Shown: positions 1 to 7,642, counted from the stretch's first letter. The stretch: 64,000 nt of DNA from Clostridia bacterium (GCA_017517665.1 JAFWYP010000001.1:62001-126000); one strand, 5' to 3'. Translations and numbers: made by a program. Notes: generated from the letters alone by a model not told the origin.

Positions 1-254
1 AACCTGAAGGGGAAATTTATTTCAATATTGCCGACGGCTGTGTTTACTGCAGAAAATGCGGCAGCGGCGAAAAAATAAACGCAACGGTTTTTGCTGCGAT
101 GAGGCACGTTTGTGCAAACCCTATTGAGAGAATGTATTCCTTCTCTCTGCCTGCCGAGGATGAAAAGCGCTTTGCCGCTGTTTGCGAAAGATTCCTGCTT
201 TCGCAGACGGGCAAGAGATTCAAGGCGCTTGAATTTTATAAATCATTATTTTAA
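1..254 (+). CDS. recO: DNA repair protein RecO, C-terminal part (truncated by window edge)
   Basis: The frame is open from base 3 and gives 83 residues before TAA at 252-254. Seen: a cysteine cluster (CVYCRKCG) near the left edge, then a helical stretch ending in RFKALEFYKSLF. This matches the zinc-finger-like motif and C-terminal helices of RecO, which loads RecA through RecF/RecR in recombinational repair. The N-terminal OB fold lies outside the window. No terminator is visible between it and the transporter that starts about 20 bases later. The call rests on a short piece. Confidence 0.72.
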   Translation, partial: PEGEIYFNIADGCVYCRKCGSGEKINATVFAAMRHVCANPIERMYSFSLPAEDEKRFAAVCERFLLSQTGKRFKALEFYKSLF

Positions 255-275
255 AGACGAAAGGAACTTGTGAAA

Positions 276-1865
276 ATGAAACTTGACGGATTTCTTCACA
301 AACTGTTCGGAACAACTCCGGGCAAAGGCGTTCAGCCCAAAGAGGCGATTGCCTACAGCGTAGCCGGTTTCGGTCAGAACTTTATCTGTACCATCATCGG
401 CTCGTATCTCACCATCTTCCTTACCGATGCTCTCCTTTTCGGTGCTGAAGGCGTAACTATAGGTGCTGTTACAGGCTCAATGGCAGTTGCGTATCTTATG
501 CTCGGCACAAGAGTTTTTGATGCATTCAATGACCCCATCATGGGTTCAATTGTTGACAAGACCCGCACAAAGTGGGGTAAATGCCGCCCTTATCTCAAAT
601 GGATGGCAATTCCCATCGCAGTTATGACTATTGCTTGCTTCCTTCCTGTTTTTCAGGCTAAGGCAACATCATCATTTATCATTATTGCAATTATTTATGT
701 TATCTGGTCTGTTGTTTACACAATCGCAGACGTTCCCTACTGGGGACTTTCAACCTGTCTTACCAACGACACCGTTGTCAGAGGCAATATTCTTACGGTT
801 GCCCGTATGGCTTGCACAGTCGGTGCAGGTATTGTTACGGTTTTTGTTCCCATTATCACAAACGGCATTACCGCAAAATTCAAGTATACAGCAGATGATA
901 TCGGTAAAATCATGATTGACAAAGCTGATGCTATCGCAAAGATGGTTCTCAATCAGGGCATGACAGCGGAAGAAGCTGCGCAGTCATTTGTAGGCACCGT
1001 TATCAAAGGTCAGGAACTTGCAAACGCAGATACTCTCAAGATGATTTATTTCATATGCGCAGTTGTTCTTGTTGTTGCTGCAGTTCCCATGTTCTTCTAC
1101 GGTTTCAAGCACACAAAAGAGCGTTTCACAGCTGACGACAATCCTCCCTCATTCGGACATAACCTCAAGCTCTTCTTCAGAAACAAGGAACTTCTCCTCA
1201 TTGTTGTATCCGGAATTCTCGGCGGTGCAAGAATGGTTTATTCTTACACAGGCGGACTTTATTTTGCAAAGTATGTTCTTCAGAACGAAGGTCTTTACAG
1301 CCTTATAACTCTTCTTGTTGTTCCCGGCGGACTTGTAGCTTCCGTTCTCGTTCCCTGGATGTCAAAGAAGTTCACAAAGAAATGGTCATATATTGTTGTT
1401 CACCTTTTCGGCGGCGTAGTTATGGCTGTTATGTATTTTGTGGGCTATGACGCACCCTGGAAGCTTGTTGTTGCTGCAATCGGTCTTGTTCTTCTCGGCA
1501 TTCCTCAGGGTGTTAACAACATCATTACATATGCTATGATAGGTGACACAGTTGACTATCTTGAATGGAAAACAGGCGAAAGAGGCGAGGGCATCTGCTT
1601 CGCAATGCAGACTCTTATCAACAAGATTGGTATGGCAGTAGGCGCATTCATCGGCGTTATTTCGTTCTCCGCAGCAGGAATCAACTCCGAAACAGGTTAT
1701 ATTTCAGCAGAAGGTGCAAACACTCTCTGGAATATGCTTGTTCTTTCAGGCGTTATCAGTATGTTTGCCTGCGCAGTTCCCATGTTCTTCTATACAATCA
1801 CAGAGAAGAAGCAGGCACAGATGGTTGCCGAAATCGAAGCGAAAAAAACAACCGTTGCTAAATAA
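276..1865 (+). CDS. MFS transporter of the GPH (glycoside-pentoside-hexuronide:cation symporter) family
   Basis: About 529 residues with roughly 12 hydrophobic segments, an inner-membrane sugar:cation symporter by family. Near residues 80-110 it carries the GPH signature RVFDAFNDPIMG followed by a DKTRTKWGKCRP loop. A soluble insertion of about 60 residues (around 195-255, rich in Asp, Lys and Ala) lies in the central loop. The ATG at 276 is preferred over the in-frame GTG at 270 because AGGA at 262-265 is then 10 bases away rather than 4. The substrate cannot be read from sequence. The aldolase and IolC-like kinase downstream hint at a sugar or inositol link, but a terminator and a new promoter lie between. 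Confidence 0.85.
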   Translation: MKLDGFLHKLFGTTPGKGVQPKEAIAYSVAGFGQNFICTIIGSYLTIFLTDALLFGAEGVTIGAVTGSMAVAYLMLGTRVFDAFNDPIMGSIVDKTRTKWGKCRPYLKWMAIPIAVMTIACFLPVFQAKATSSFIIIAIIYVIWSVVYTIADVPYWGLSTCLTNDTVVRGNILTVARMACTVGAGIVTVFVPIITNGITAKFKYTADDIGKIMIDKADAIAKMVLNQGMTAEEAAQSFVGTVIKGQELANADTLKMIYFICAVVLVVAAVPMFFYGFKHTKERFTADDNPPSFGHNLKLFFRNKELLLIVVSGILGGARMVYSYTGGLYFAKYVLQNEGLYSLITLLVVPGGLVASVLVPWMSKKFTKKWSYIVVHLFGGVVMAVMYFVGYDAPWKLVVAAIGLVLLGIPQGVNNIITYAMIGDTVDYLEWKTGERGEGICFAMQTLINKIGMAVGAFIGVISFSAAGINSETGYISAEGANTLWNMLVLSGVISMFACAVPMFFYTITEKKQAQMVAEIEAKKTTVAK

Positions 1866-1876
1866 AAATTATTTCT

Positions 1877-1912
1877 TATCCGTCGGAGGATTTTACTTCG
1901 GCGGATATTTTT
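1877..1912 (+). terminator. Rho-independent terminator after the GPH transporter
   Basis: The arms TATCCGTCGGAG (1877-1888) and CTTCGGCGGATA (1896-1907) form a hairpin with minor wobble pairs, followed by a T-rich tail (TTTTTAT). Confidence 0.75.
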
Positions 1913-1925
1913 ATGCAAAAAGATG

Positions 1926-1954
1926 TTGAGATTTAAAAATAATAATGGTATAAT
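1926..1954 (+). promoter_or_regulatory. SigA-type promoter for the yibEF-aldolase-iolC operon
   Basis: TTGAGA at 1926-1931 and a perfect TATAAT at 1949-1954 are separated by 17 bases. The ATG of the next gene is at 1984. Confidence 0.7.
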
Positions 1955-1983
1955 ATATTAACTTTAGATTTTGAGGTGAGAGG

Positions 1984-3123
1984 ATGAAAAACAGACAGAC
2001 GGTGTTTCAGATAATAACCGTTTTTGTTTCTGCACTTCTCATTCTTATTTCTTATATGTATATAGTCGGTGACGGGACCATTTTCAAAGGTAACCTTGAC
2101 GGCGAAATTATAAAAGCAAGGGTTATCCGTGTTACCGATGTCAATGTTCAAAATGTCAGCGGTGAAAGCGAATTTCTGACTGTGAAATTCAAGGCGCAGG
2201 CACTCAATACCGATCTGAGAGGCAAAACAGTTGAAGCGGTGCAGGAGATAGATAAATCCTATGCTTTCAGTCCCCGTCAGGTTGAAGAAAATGACAAGGT
2301 TTTGCTGTCGGGTTATGTAGAGAACGGCGAAATGCAGTATTATTTCGGAGATTTTGTAAGAATAACTCCGCTGCTGTGGCTTCTTGTTATTTTCTGCGTT
2401 CTGATTGTTGTTTTTGCGAAAATGCAGGGACTTAAAACCGTTATTTCGCTTGGTTTTACCTGCCTTTCAGTATTCACTGTTCTTATTCCTTCAATTCTTA
2501 ACGGTCATAACATCTATTTATGGTCAATACTTGTCTGTGTTTTCATAACCGTGATGACACTTTGTTTAATCAGCGGATTCAACGTCAAGGCTTTATGTGC
2601 GGGAATCGGCTGTATCTGCGGTGTTCTTTGCTCGGGTCTTATAACCCTGATTATGGATAAATTTCTGAATATGACGGGTCTTATCGAAGAAGAATCAATC
2701 TATCTTGTTCAGCTTTATCCCGATAATCCCATAAATCTCAAGGCGATAATATTTGCCATGATTATAGTCGGTGCGGTCGGTGCGGTGATGGACGTTTCGA
2801 TGTCTATTTCATCATCGCTTTATGAACTGCGTATAAAATCTCCTGAAATCAAGCCTCAGGCGCTTATGAAGTCCGGACTCACAATCGGCAGAGACATGAT
2901 GGGCACAATGACTAATACCCTTGTACTTGCCTATATCGGAAGCTCGCTGACGAGTGTGCTTTTGCTTGTTGCCTATAATGCGGACATACAGCAGGTTATC
3001 AACCGTGAACTTATCGTTGCGGAAATACTTCAGGCTCTTGCAGGCAGTATGGGTATGCTTCTTACCTTGCCTTTGACAAGCGCAATCTGTTCGGTTATAT
3101 ATTATAGTAAGGAGGAAAAATAA
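1984..3123 (+). CDS. YibE/F family membrane protein
   Basis: 379 residues. An N-terminal membrane anchor (about residues 8-28) precedes an extracytoplasmic beta-rich part of about 90 residues, then about seven hydrophobic segments with the conserved GAVGAVMDVSMSISS stretch typical of YibE/F. The family is widespread in Firmicutes and its biochemical role is unsettled. The start is fixed by GAGGTGAGAGG just upstream. The stop overlaps the ATG of the aldolase (TAATG at 3121-3125), so the two are probably translationally coupled although no shared function is known. Confidence 0.85.
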   Translation: MKNRQTVFQIITVFVSALLILISYMYIVGDGTIFKGNLDGEIIKARVIRVTDVNVQNVSGESEFLTVKFKAQALNTDLRGKTVEAVQEIDKSYAFSPRQVEENDKVLLSGYVENGEMQYYFGDFVRITPLLWLLVIFCVLIVVFAKMQGLKTVISLGFTCLSVFTVLIPSILNGHNIYLWSILVCVFITVMTLCLISGFNVKALCAGIGCICGVLCSGLITLIMDKFLNMTGLIEEESIYLVQLYPDNPINLKAIIFAMIIVGAVGAVMDVSMSISSSLYELRIKSPEIKPQALMKSGLTIGRDMMGTMTNTLVLAYIGSSLTSVLLLVAYNADIQQVINRELIVAEILQALAGSMGMLLTLPLTSAICSVIYYSKEEK

Positions 3124-3968
3124 TGCCTCTTGTAAATATGAGTACCTTGCTGAAAAAAGCAAGGGAAGGCGGTTATGCGGTCGGCAGCTTCAGCGTTTCC
3201 AACATGGAAATGGTGCTCGGTGTGTTAAAAGCTGTTGAAGAAACAAAAAGTCCTGCGATTCTTCAGATAGCCGAGGTCAGACTCAATCATTCTCCGCTTG
3301 AAATCATAGGACCTCTTATGGTTGCGGCGGCAAAGAATTGTTCAATGCCCGTTGCTGTGCATTTTGACCACGGAAAAACAACCGAGAAAATAAAGCAGAC
3401 TCTCGACATCGGATTTACGAGCGTTATGCTTGACGGTTCGCATCTTCTGTTTGAGGAAAACGTAAAAATAACCGCAGAAACAAAGCTTCTTGCCGTTCAA
3501 TACGGTGCTGACTGTGAGGGTGAAATCGGCTGTGTCGGCGGAAGTGAGGACGGAAGCGAGGATATCGCAGTCAACTGTACATCGCCCGTTCAGGCTCTGG
3601 AATTCCATGAAAAAACAAATGTTGATGCGCTTGCCGTTGCAATCGGAAATGCCCACGGCAACTATAAGCAGACACCCAAACTCCGTTTTGATATTCTTGA
3701 AGAAACTGCAAAGCTTGTGAAAGCTCCTCTTGTTCTTCACGGCGGCACGGGTATCCTTCCCGAGGATTTCAGGAAGTGTATAGAGCTTGGAATCAATAAA
3801 ATAAATATTGCAACCGCAACATTTGACAGCGTTGAATATTCCGTCAGAAAAGCTTATGAAAACGGCACTATAAAAGGCTATTACGATTTGCAGACCGCAG
3901 AGGTTGAGGGTGCATACCGTAACGCCATGAAACATATAGAAATATTCGGATGTTCCATGAAAGGATGA
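3123..3968 (+). CDS. Class II aldolase (fructose-bisphosphate / IolJ-like family)
   Basis: 281 residues, normal length for the zinc-dependent FbaA/IolJ/GatY family of TIM-barrel aldolases. Seen: the HFDHG motif with catalytic Asp82 and metal-binding His83, GNAHGNYK and LHGGTG with the other expected zinc histidines, and the NIAT phosphate-binding stretch. The metal site therefore looks intact. Only 5 bases separate it from an IolC-like kinase, which favours 6-phospho-5-dehydro-2-deoxygluconate aldolase (IolJ, giving DHAP and malonate semialdehyde). Fructose-1,6-bisphosphate or tagatose-bisphosphate aldolase remain possible. AGGAGG sits just before the start. Confidence 0.85.
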   Translation: MPLVNMSTLLKKAREGGYAVGSFSVSNMEMVLGVLKAVEETKSPAILQIAEVRLNHSPLEIIGPLMVAAAKNCSMPVAVHFDHGKTTEKIKQTLDIGFTSVMLDGSHLLFEENVKITAETKLLAVQYGADCEGEIGCVGGSEDGSEDIAVNCTSPVQALEFHEKTNVDALAVAIGNAHGNYKQTPKLRFDILEETAKLVKAPLVLHGGTGILPEDFRKCIELGINKINIATATFDSVEYSVRKAYENGTIKGYYDLQTAEVEGAYRNAMKHIEIFGCSMKG

Positions 3969-3973
3969 ACAGA

Positions 3974-4993
3974 ATGAGTTATATTAATTTTGACAAATCA
4001 AAACCCCTTGATGTAATCCCCATCGGAAGAATTGCCATTGACTTTAATCCTACGGATATGAATATGCCTCTTTCAGAGAGCAGCAATTTCAATAAATATG
4101 TTGGCGGTTCACCTGCAAATATCGCTGTCGGTCTTGCAAGACTCGGAGCAAAGTGCGGATTTATCGCAAGAGTTTCAGATGACCAGTTCGGCGACTATGT
4201 TGAAAATTATTTTAAGAATGACGGCATTGATGTTTCCCATGTTTTCAGATGCGAAAACGGTGAAAATCTCGGTCTTACATTTACGGAAATTCTCAGTCCC
4301 ACACAGAGCAGTATTCTTATGTACCGTGAAGGCGTTGCAGACCTTCAGGTCTGCGTTGACGATGTTGATGAAGATTACATCAAGCAGGCAAAGGCCGTTG
4401 TTATTTCGGGTACTGCACTATGCGCAAGTCCCTCAAGAGAAGCGGCTCTCAAAACACTTTTCCTTGCAAAGAAAAACGGCGTTGTTGTTATTTTTGATAT
4501 CGACTACAGAAGCTATACCTGGAAGAATAAGGACGAAATTTCTCTCTATTATTCAATCGCCGCAAAGAACAGCGATATCGTTCTCGGTTCAAGAGAAGAA
4601 TTTGATCTTACCGAAGCTGTTGAAGGGGTATGTGCAAGCGACGAAGAATCCTCTGCACGCTGGTTCTCCTACGGCAACAAAATCGTAATCATCAAGCACG
4701 GCAAGGAAGGTTCCGTTGCTTATCTTGATGACGGCTCGGCTTACAAAGTAAAGCCTTTCCCCGTAAAGATGCTCAAAGGCTTCGGCGGCGGCGACGGATA
4801 TGCTTCCGCATTCATTTACTCTCTCCTTAACGGAAAAAGCGTTCCTGAAGCACTTGAATTTGCAACCGCATCCGCTTCAATGCTTGTTTCCGCACACAGC
4901 TGCTCAGCCGCAATGCCCTCTGCACAGGCTGTTCAGGAATTTATCGACAAAACCAAACCCACCTCAGGCGAGGTTATCGAAAAGATTAAATAA
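3974..4993 (+). CDS. iolC: PfkB-family sugar kinase, probable 5-dehydro-2-deoxygluconokinase (IolC)
   Basis: 339 residues. The N-terminal pattern GRIAIDFNPTDMN and FNKYVGGSPANIAVGLARLG closely follows IolC, and the PfkB signature appears as GGGDGYASAF (271-280), with the usual GAGD read as GGGD so that the catalytic Asp274 is kept. IolC phosphorylates 5-dehydro-2-deoxygluconate in myo-inositol breakdown, and the aldolase just upstream would take the next step. ATG 3974 is chosen over 3950 because AAGGA (3961-3965) is 8 bases from it. None of iolB, D, E or G is in the window, so the substrate is inferred. Confidence 0.78.
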   Translation: MSYINFDKSKPLDVIPIGRIAIDFNPTDMNMPLSESSNFNKYVGGSPANIAVGLARLGAKCGFIARVSDDQFGDYVENYFKNDGIDVSHVFRCENGENLGLTFTEILSPTQSSILMYREGVADLQVCVDDVDEDYIKQAKAVVISGTALCASPSREAALKTLFLAKKNGVVVIFDIDYRSYTWKNKDEISLYYSIAAKNSDIVLGSREEFDLTEAVEGVCASDEESSARWFSYGNKIVIIKHGKEGSVAYLDDGSAYKVKPFPVKMLKGFGGGDGYASAFIYSLLNGKSVPEALEFATASASMLVSAHSCSAAMPSAQAVQEFIDKTKPTSGEVIEKIK

Positions 4994-4995
4994 AA

Positions 4996-5015
4996 AAGGG
5001 TGCTTATGCACCCTT
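4996..5015 (+). other. Stem-loop between iolC and tRNA-Arg
   Basis: AAGGGTGC (4996-5003), a TTAT loop and GCACCCTT (5008-5015) form a stable stem. There is no proper T-run after it and the tRNA begins 6 bases later with no space for a promoter. A leaky terminator or an RNA-processing element is more likely than a hard stop. Confidence 0.55.
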
Positions 5016-5021
5016 ATATAT

Positions 5022-5098
5022 CCGCCCGTGGCGCAGTTGGATAACGCAGCAGATTCCGATTCTGAAGAACGGGGGTTCGAATCCCTTCGGGCGGGCCA
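5022..5098 (+). tRNA. tRNA-Arg (anticodon CCG)
   Basis: A 77-base cloverleaf with encoded CCA. The acceptor arms CCGCCCG (5022-5028) and CGGGCGG (5088-5094) pair fully. The anticodon loop TTCCGAT gives CCG, reading CGG (Arg). The T arm GGGGG-TTCGAAT-CCCTT contains two G-T pairs. Two weak points are visible: C13-A22 in the D stem and G27-A43 at the top of the anticodon stem. It appears to depend on transcription from the iolC side. Confidence 0.93.
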
Positions 5099-5104
5099 AA
5101 CAGC

Positions 5105-5118
5105 GCCTCTTGCGAGGC
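5105..5118 (+). other. Small hairpin after tRNA-Arg
   Basis: GCCTC-TTGC-GAGGC, just 3' of the CCA end, without a T-run. It could be a processing or protection hairpin; nothing more can be said. Confidence 0.35.
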
Positions 5119-5222
5119 TAAGATAAGAGATAATATTGAATAAATAATAGATAATAGAGAACGAAGTTTTTGGATGCTGTTTGTATTATTATCTATTCTT
5201 TATTATCTCTTTTCTATTATCA
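5119..5222. repeat. AT-rich imperfect palindromic element
   Basis: A left arm of about 40 bases rich in GATAATA/AATAGA words (5119-5160) is mirrored by a right arm at about 5187-5222; AAGAGATAATA near the left end matches the complement of TATTATCTCTT in the right arm. The centre (about 5160-5187) is unrelated. There is no reading frame of note. Such a sequence could fold as a long hairpin and resembles dispersed palindromic repeats of gut Clostridia. Copy number cannot be judged from one window. Confidence 0.55.
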
Positions 5223-5269
5223 AGACACAATATCAACCAACAATGACGGTAATAATCCAAATGTTATCT

Positions 5270-5297
5270 TTGATTTCTGCACTTTACTTTATATAAT
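5270..5297 (+). promoter_or_regulatory. Promoter of the XRE regulator at 5350
   Basis: TTGATT (5270-5275), a 16-base spacer and a perfect TATAAT (5292-5297). The left arm of a 12-base inverted repeat lies over its -35 end and spacer. Confidence 0.6.
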
Positions 5298-5340
5298 GTA
5301 ATCAGCCAATAGAAATAAACTTAAATCAAAAGTGCAGAAA
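5274..5340. promoter_or_regulatory. Candidate operator: 12-bp inverted repeat flanking the promoter
   Basis: TTTCTGCACTTT (5274-5285) is the exact reverse complement of AAAGTGCAGAAA (5329-5340). The first copy covers the -35/spacer region; the second sits in the 5' leader and touches the ribosome binding site AAAGGAG (5338-5344). The centres are 55 bases apart, about five helical turns, which would suit looping by a dimeric or tetrameric XRE regulator. Autoregulation is inference. Confidence 0.5.
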
Positions 5341-5349
5341 GGAGACCAT

Positions 5350-5757
5350 ATGAACAGCGAATCAAACATAGGTGAAAGAATAGCCTACTACCGAAGATTG
5401 AATGCAATGACACAGGAAGAACTTGCCAAAAGATTAAATATTTCCACCCAGGCTGTTTCAAAATGGGAACAAAAAATCACCTCTCCGGACATTATGCTTC
5501 TGCCTGAACTTGCAAGCATATTCAATATCAGTATAGACGAATTGTTCGGAAAGAAAGTTAACACTGAACCCGTGTTTAATCTTGTTGATAATGTTCCTTG
5601 GGGGGATGACAGACAAATACGTATTGCGGTTTATCATGGAAAAAAGCTCACACAACAATCTGTATATGAACTTCAAGATGGAATAAATGAAATTAATATT
5701 CATTTTGACTATGGAGATGTTTATAAAATACACGGTATTTGTAAATTAAAAGTATAA
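5350..5757 (+). CDS. XRE-family HTH transcriptional regulator (short C-terminus)
   Basis: About 135 residues from ATG 5350, which AAAGGAG five bases away supports over the GTG at 5332. Residues about 5-65 form a Cro/CI-type HTH (MTQEELAKRLNISTQAVSKW). The C-terminal part begins like the long beta-repeat (DUF4097-like) tails often attached to such regulators in Clostridia but stops after about 60 residues at ICKLKV. The gene is more AT-rich than its neighbours and follows a tRNA and a palindromic repeat. It may control itself and the CapA gene downstream. Confidence 0.85.
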   Translation: MNSESNIGERIAYYRRLNAMTQEELAKRLNISTQAVSKWEQKITSPDIMLLPELASIFNISIDELFGKKVNTEPVFNLVDNVPWGDDRQIRIAVYHGKKLTQQSVYELQDGINEINIHFDYGDVYKIHGICKLKV

Positions 5758-5821
5758 GATTTTATTGCATGTGTTTCAAACAAAAAGTCTCTTTTAAATC
5801 CGTTATTAGCAATCGGGCCAT

Positions 5822-5863
5822 GCAAACCAATCTCCGTTAATCGGAGATTGATTTGCTTTTTAT
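5822..5863 (+). terminator. Strong hairpin with T-tract between the XRE gene and capA
   Basis: 15-base arms (5822-5836 and 5842-5856) with a single C-A mismatch, a TTAAT loop, then a run of Ts. It ends less than 20 bases before the capA start, and no separate capA promoter is visible, so it may act as an attenuator as well as a terminator. Confidence 0.85.
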
Positions 5864-5880
5864 CTTGAAAGGAAAATGAC

Positions 5881-7044
5881 ATGAAAGATAAATCAATCCT
5901 TGTTTTTACCGGTGATATCGGTTTTGACAGATATATGTACGGCAAGTGGAATGACGAAGAGCTTATTTCCGATGAAATACTTGATTTCCTTCATTCTGCT
6001 GACCATGTTATTGCAAATGTTGAGGGACCCGTTGCGCCCGTTGAACAGAACACGACCAAAGACGGAGTTCAGCAGCTGCTTCACACAATCGACCCCGAAG
6101 CGGTTAAGGTTCTCAACAAAATGCATGCCAATATCTGGAATATCTGCAATAACCATATTATGGATGCAGGAGAATACGGTATCAGAACAACCCTTGAAAT
6201 TGCAAAAGAGAATAATGTTCAGACCATCGGTGCGGGCATGAATATTCACGAAGCGAGAAAACCCGTTATTCTTGATGAAGCGGGCGGAATCGGTATGTTC
6301 GGAGTCGGATATCAGCGTGCTTGCAGAAAAGCCGATGAGAATAAAGCGGGCTGCTACAGTTGGAGTGACCTCGACGAAATTCAGAATACGATAAATGAAA
6401 TCAAAAAGACCTGCCGTTGGTGCATTGTTGTTGCTCATGCGGGCGAGGAATTCACTCCGCTTCCGTCACCTTATACAAGAGAACGCTGTCATAAATATCT
6501 TGAAATGGGTGCGGATATCGTTGTGATGCACCATCCCCATGTTCCGATGAATTATGAAACGGTAGGGGATAAGGTGATTTTCTATTCCCTCGGCAACTTC
6601 ATTTTTGATACCGATTATCAGCGTTCGCAGTATAATACCGAATTCGGTCTGATAGTGAAAATCAACTTCACGGAAACGGAGTTTTCATGGGAACCCATGG
6701 GACTTGAAATTTTGAGGGATTCCGAACACATCGTGAAAACAGACCTTCCGAGAATATTTGTTGATGTTCAGGAGGAGGATTTTAAACTTCTTTCGCCTCT
6801 TTCCGCAAAAATGCACATTGCCGCCACGAGAAGGCAGATGACATATCTCAATCCGCAAAGGTTCAAAAACGCAACCGAAGAGGAGTGGGCAGAGCATTTT
6901 GCAGAGCCTCTGAGAACAGGCAGAGTGCCGGGTGAAACCCTCGATTTCTTCATTCTTTGCCCGCTTGCCGCAAAAGCGGAGGAAAACGAATGGCAAAAGA
7001 GTAAGCTTGAAGATGTTAAGCAGTATATTCTGGAACAGATGTAA
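5881..7044 (+). CDS. CapA family protein (poly-gamma-glutamate capsule CapA-like fold), no signal peptide
   Basis: 387 residues with the metallophosphatase-like CapA fold: VFTGDIGFDRYMYG at the start, ANVEGPVA, ICNNHIMD, VVAHAGEEF, MHHPHVP and YSLGNFIFD in order, matching the metal-binding loops of the family. Classical CapA is membrane-anchored and takes part in poly-gamma-glutamate export; this one has no N-terminal hydrophobic segment, so it is probably cytoplasmic. AAAGGAAA precedes the start. Substrate unknown. Confidence 0.82.
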   Translation: MKDKSILVFTGDIGFDRYMYGKWNDEELISDEILDFLHSADHVIANVEGPVAPVEQNTTKDGVQQLLHTIDPEAVKVLNKMHANIWNICNNHIMDAGEYGIRTTLEIAKENNVQTIGAGMNIHEARKPVILDEAGGIGMFGVGYQRACRKADENKAGCYSWSDLDEIQNTINEIKKTCRWCIVVAHAGEEFTPLPSPYTRERCHKYLEMGADIVVMHHPHVPMNYETVGDKVIFYSLGNFIFDTDYQRSQYNTEFGLIVKINFTETEFSWEPMGLEILRDSEHIVKTDLPRIFVDVQEEDFKLLSPLSAKMHIAATRRQMTYLNPQRFKNATEEEWAEHFAEPLRTGRVPGETLDFFILCPLAAKAEENEWQKSKLEDVKQYILEQM

Positions 7045-7050
7045 AAAAAT

Positions 7051-7071
7051 GGGGCAGTTCAAAACTGCCCC
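7051..7071. terminator. Bidirectional terminator between convergent capA and XRE genes
   Basis: A perfect 9-bp stem GGGGCAGTT/AACTGCCCC with a 3-base loop. A-rich sequence on the left gives the T-run for the minus-strand gene. Confidence 0.75.
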
Positions 7072-7077
7072 GTTAAT

Positions 7078-7605
7078 TTATTTCAGCCCGTATCTTCCGC
7101 AGTAATCAAGAACAATTTTTCTGAAGTGCTCATGCTTGAAGCTGTTTTTGACATCCGTAACATCAACATAAGCTCCCATTTTAAGATTCTGAATAACAGC
7201 TTCCGCAACAAAAGCCTCAAAAGCGTAATCGTTTGCAAAAGCTTCTTCAATATCAGTGTTCATTGCCTCATCTATGCCGTTTACTGCTGAACGGTAAATG
7301 ATGTTTTCTTTTCCGAGAAGTCTGCCCATATTTTCAAAACTTCGGAGTCCGTGTATCATATCGGAAACGCTGATTTTCCCTTTGTATTCAACCGATTTTT
7401 CACCGCCGTTAAGGATGAAATCAACCGTTGTTTCAAGCACCTTTGCCAGATCGGGCAAAACCGCAACATCGGGCAGAGTTTCGCCTCTTTCCCATTTGCT
7501 GACCGCCTGAAATGATACTCCGAGTCTTTCGCCGAGTTCGTTCTGTGTAAGTCCTTTTGATTTTCTTAAAACTGCAATCTGTTCACCGATTTTTTGCATA
7601 TTCAT
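7078..7605 (-). CDS. XRE-family HTH transcriptional regulator
   Basis: 175 residues. Residues about 6-62 are a Cro/CI HTH (LTQNELGERLGVSFQAVSKWERG). The C-terminal 100 residues are mostly helical, acidic, and without a motif I recognise; they may bind a ligand or mediate dimerisation. GGAGG lies 5 bases before the ATG at 7605. It stands alone, convergent with capA and divergent from the T-box operon. Target unknown. Confidence 0.88.
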   Translation of the reverse strand: MNMQKIGEQIAVLRKSKGLTQNELGERLGVSFQAVSKWERGETLPDVAVLPDLAKVLETTVDFILNGGEKSVEYKGKISVSDMIHGLRSFENMGRLLGKENIIYRSAVNGIDEAMNTDIEEAFANDYAFEAFVAEAVIQNLKMGAYVDVTDVKNSFKHEHFRKIVLDYCGRYGLK

Positions 7606-7642
7606 AATAACCTCCGCAGCAGTTTGAATTTATCATATCTGC

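Noticed and set aside
4996-5015. Hairpin after iolC as a strong terminator
   Set aside because: It has no T-run and leaves only 6 bases before the tRNA, with no promoter.
5022-5222. Prophage or integrative element attached to tRNA-Arg
   Set aside because: No integrase, no repeat of the tRNA 3' end downstream, and housekeeping genes resume at once.
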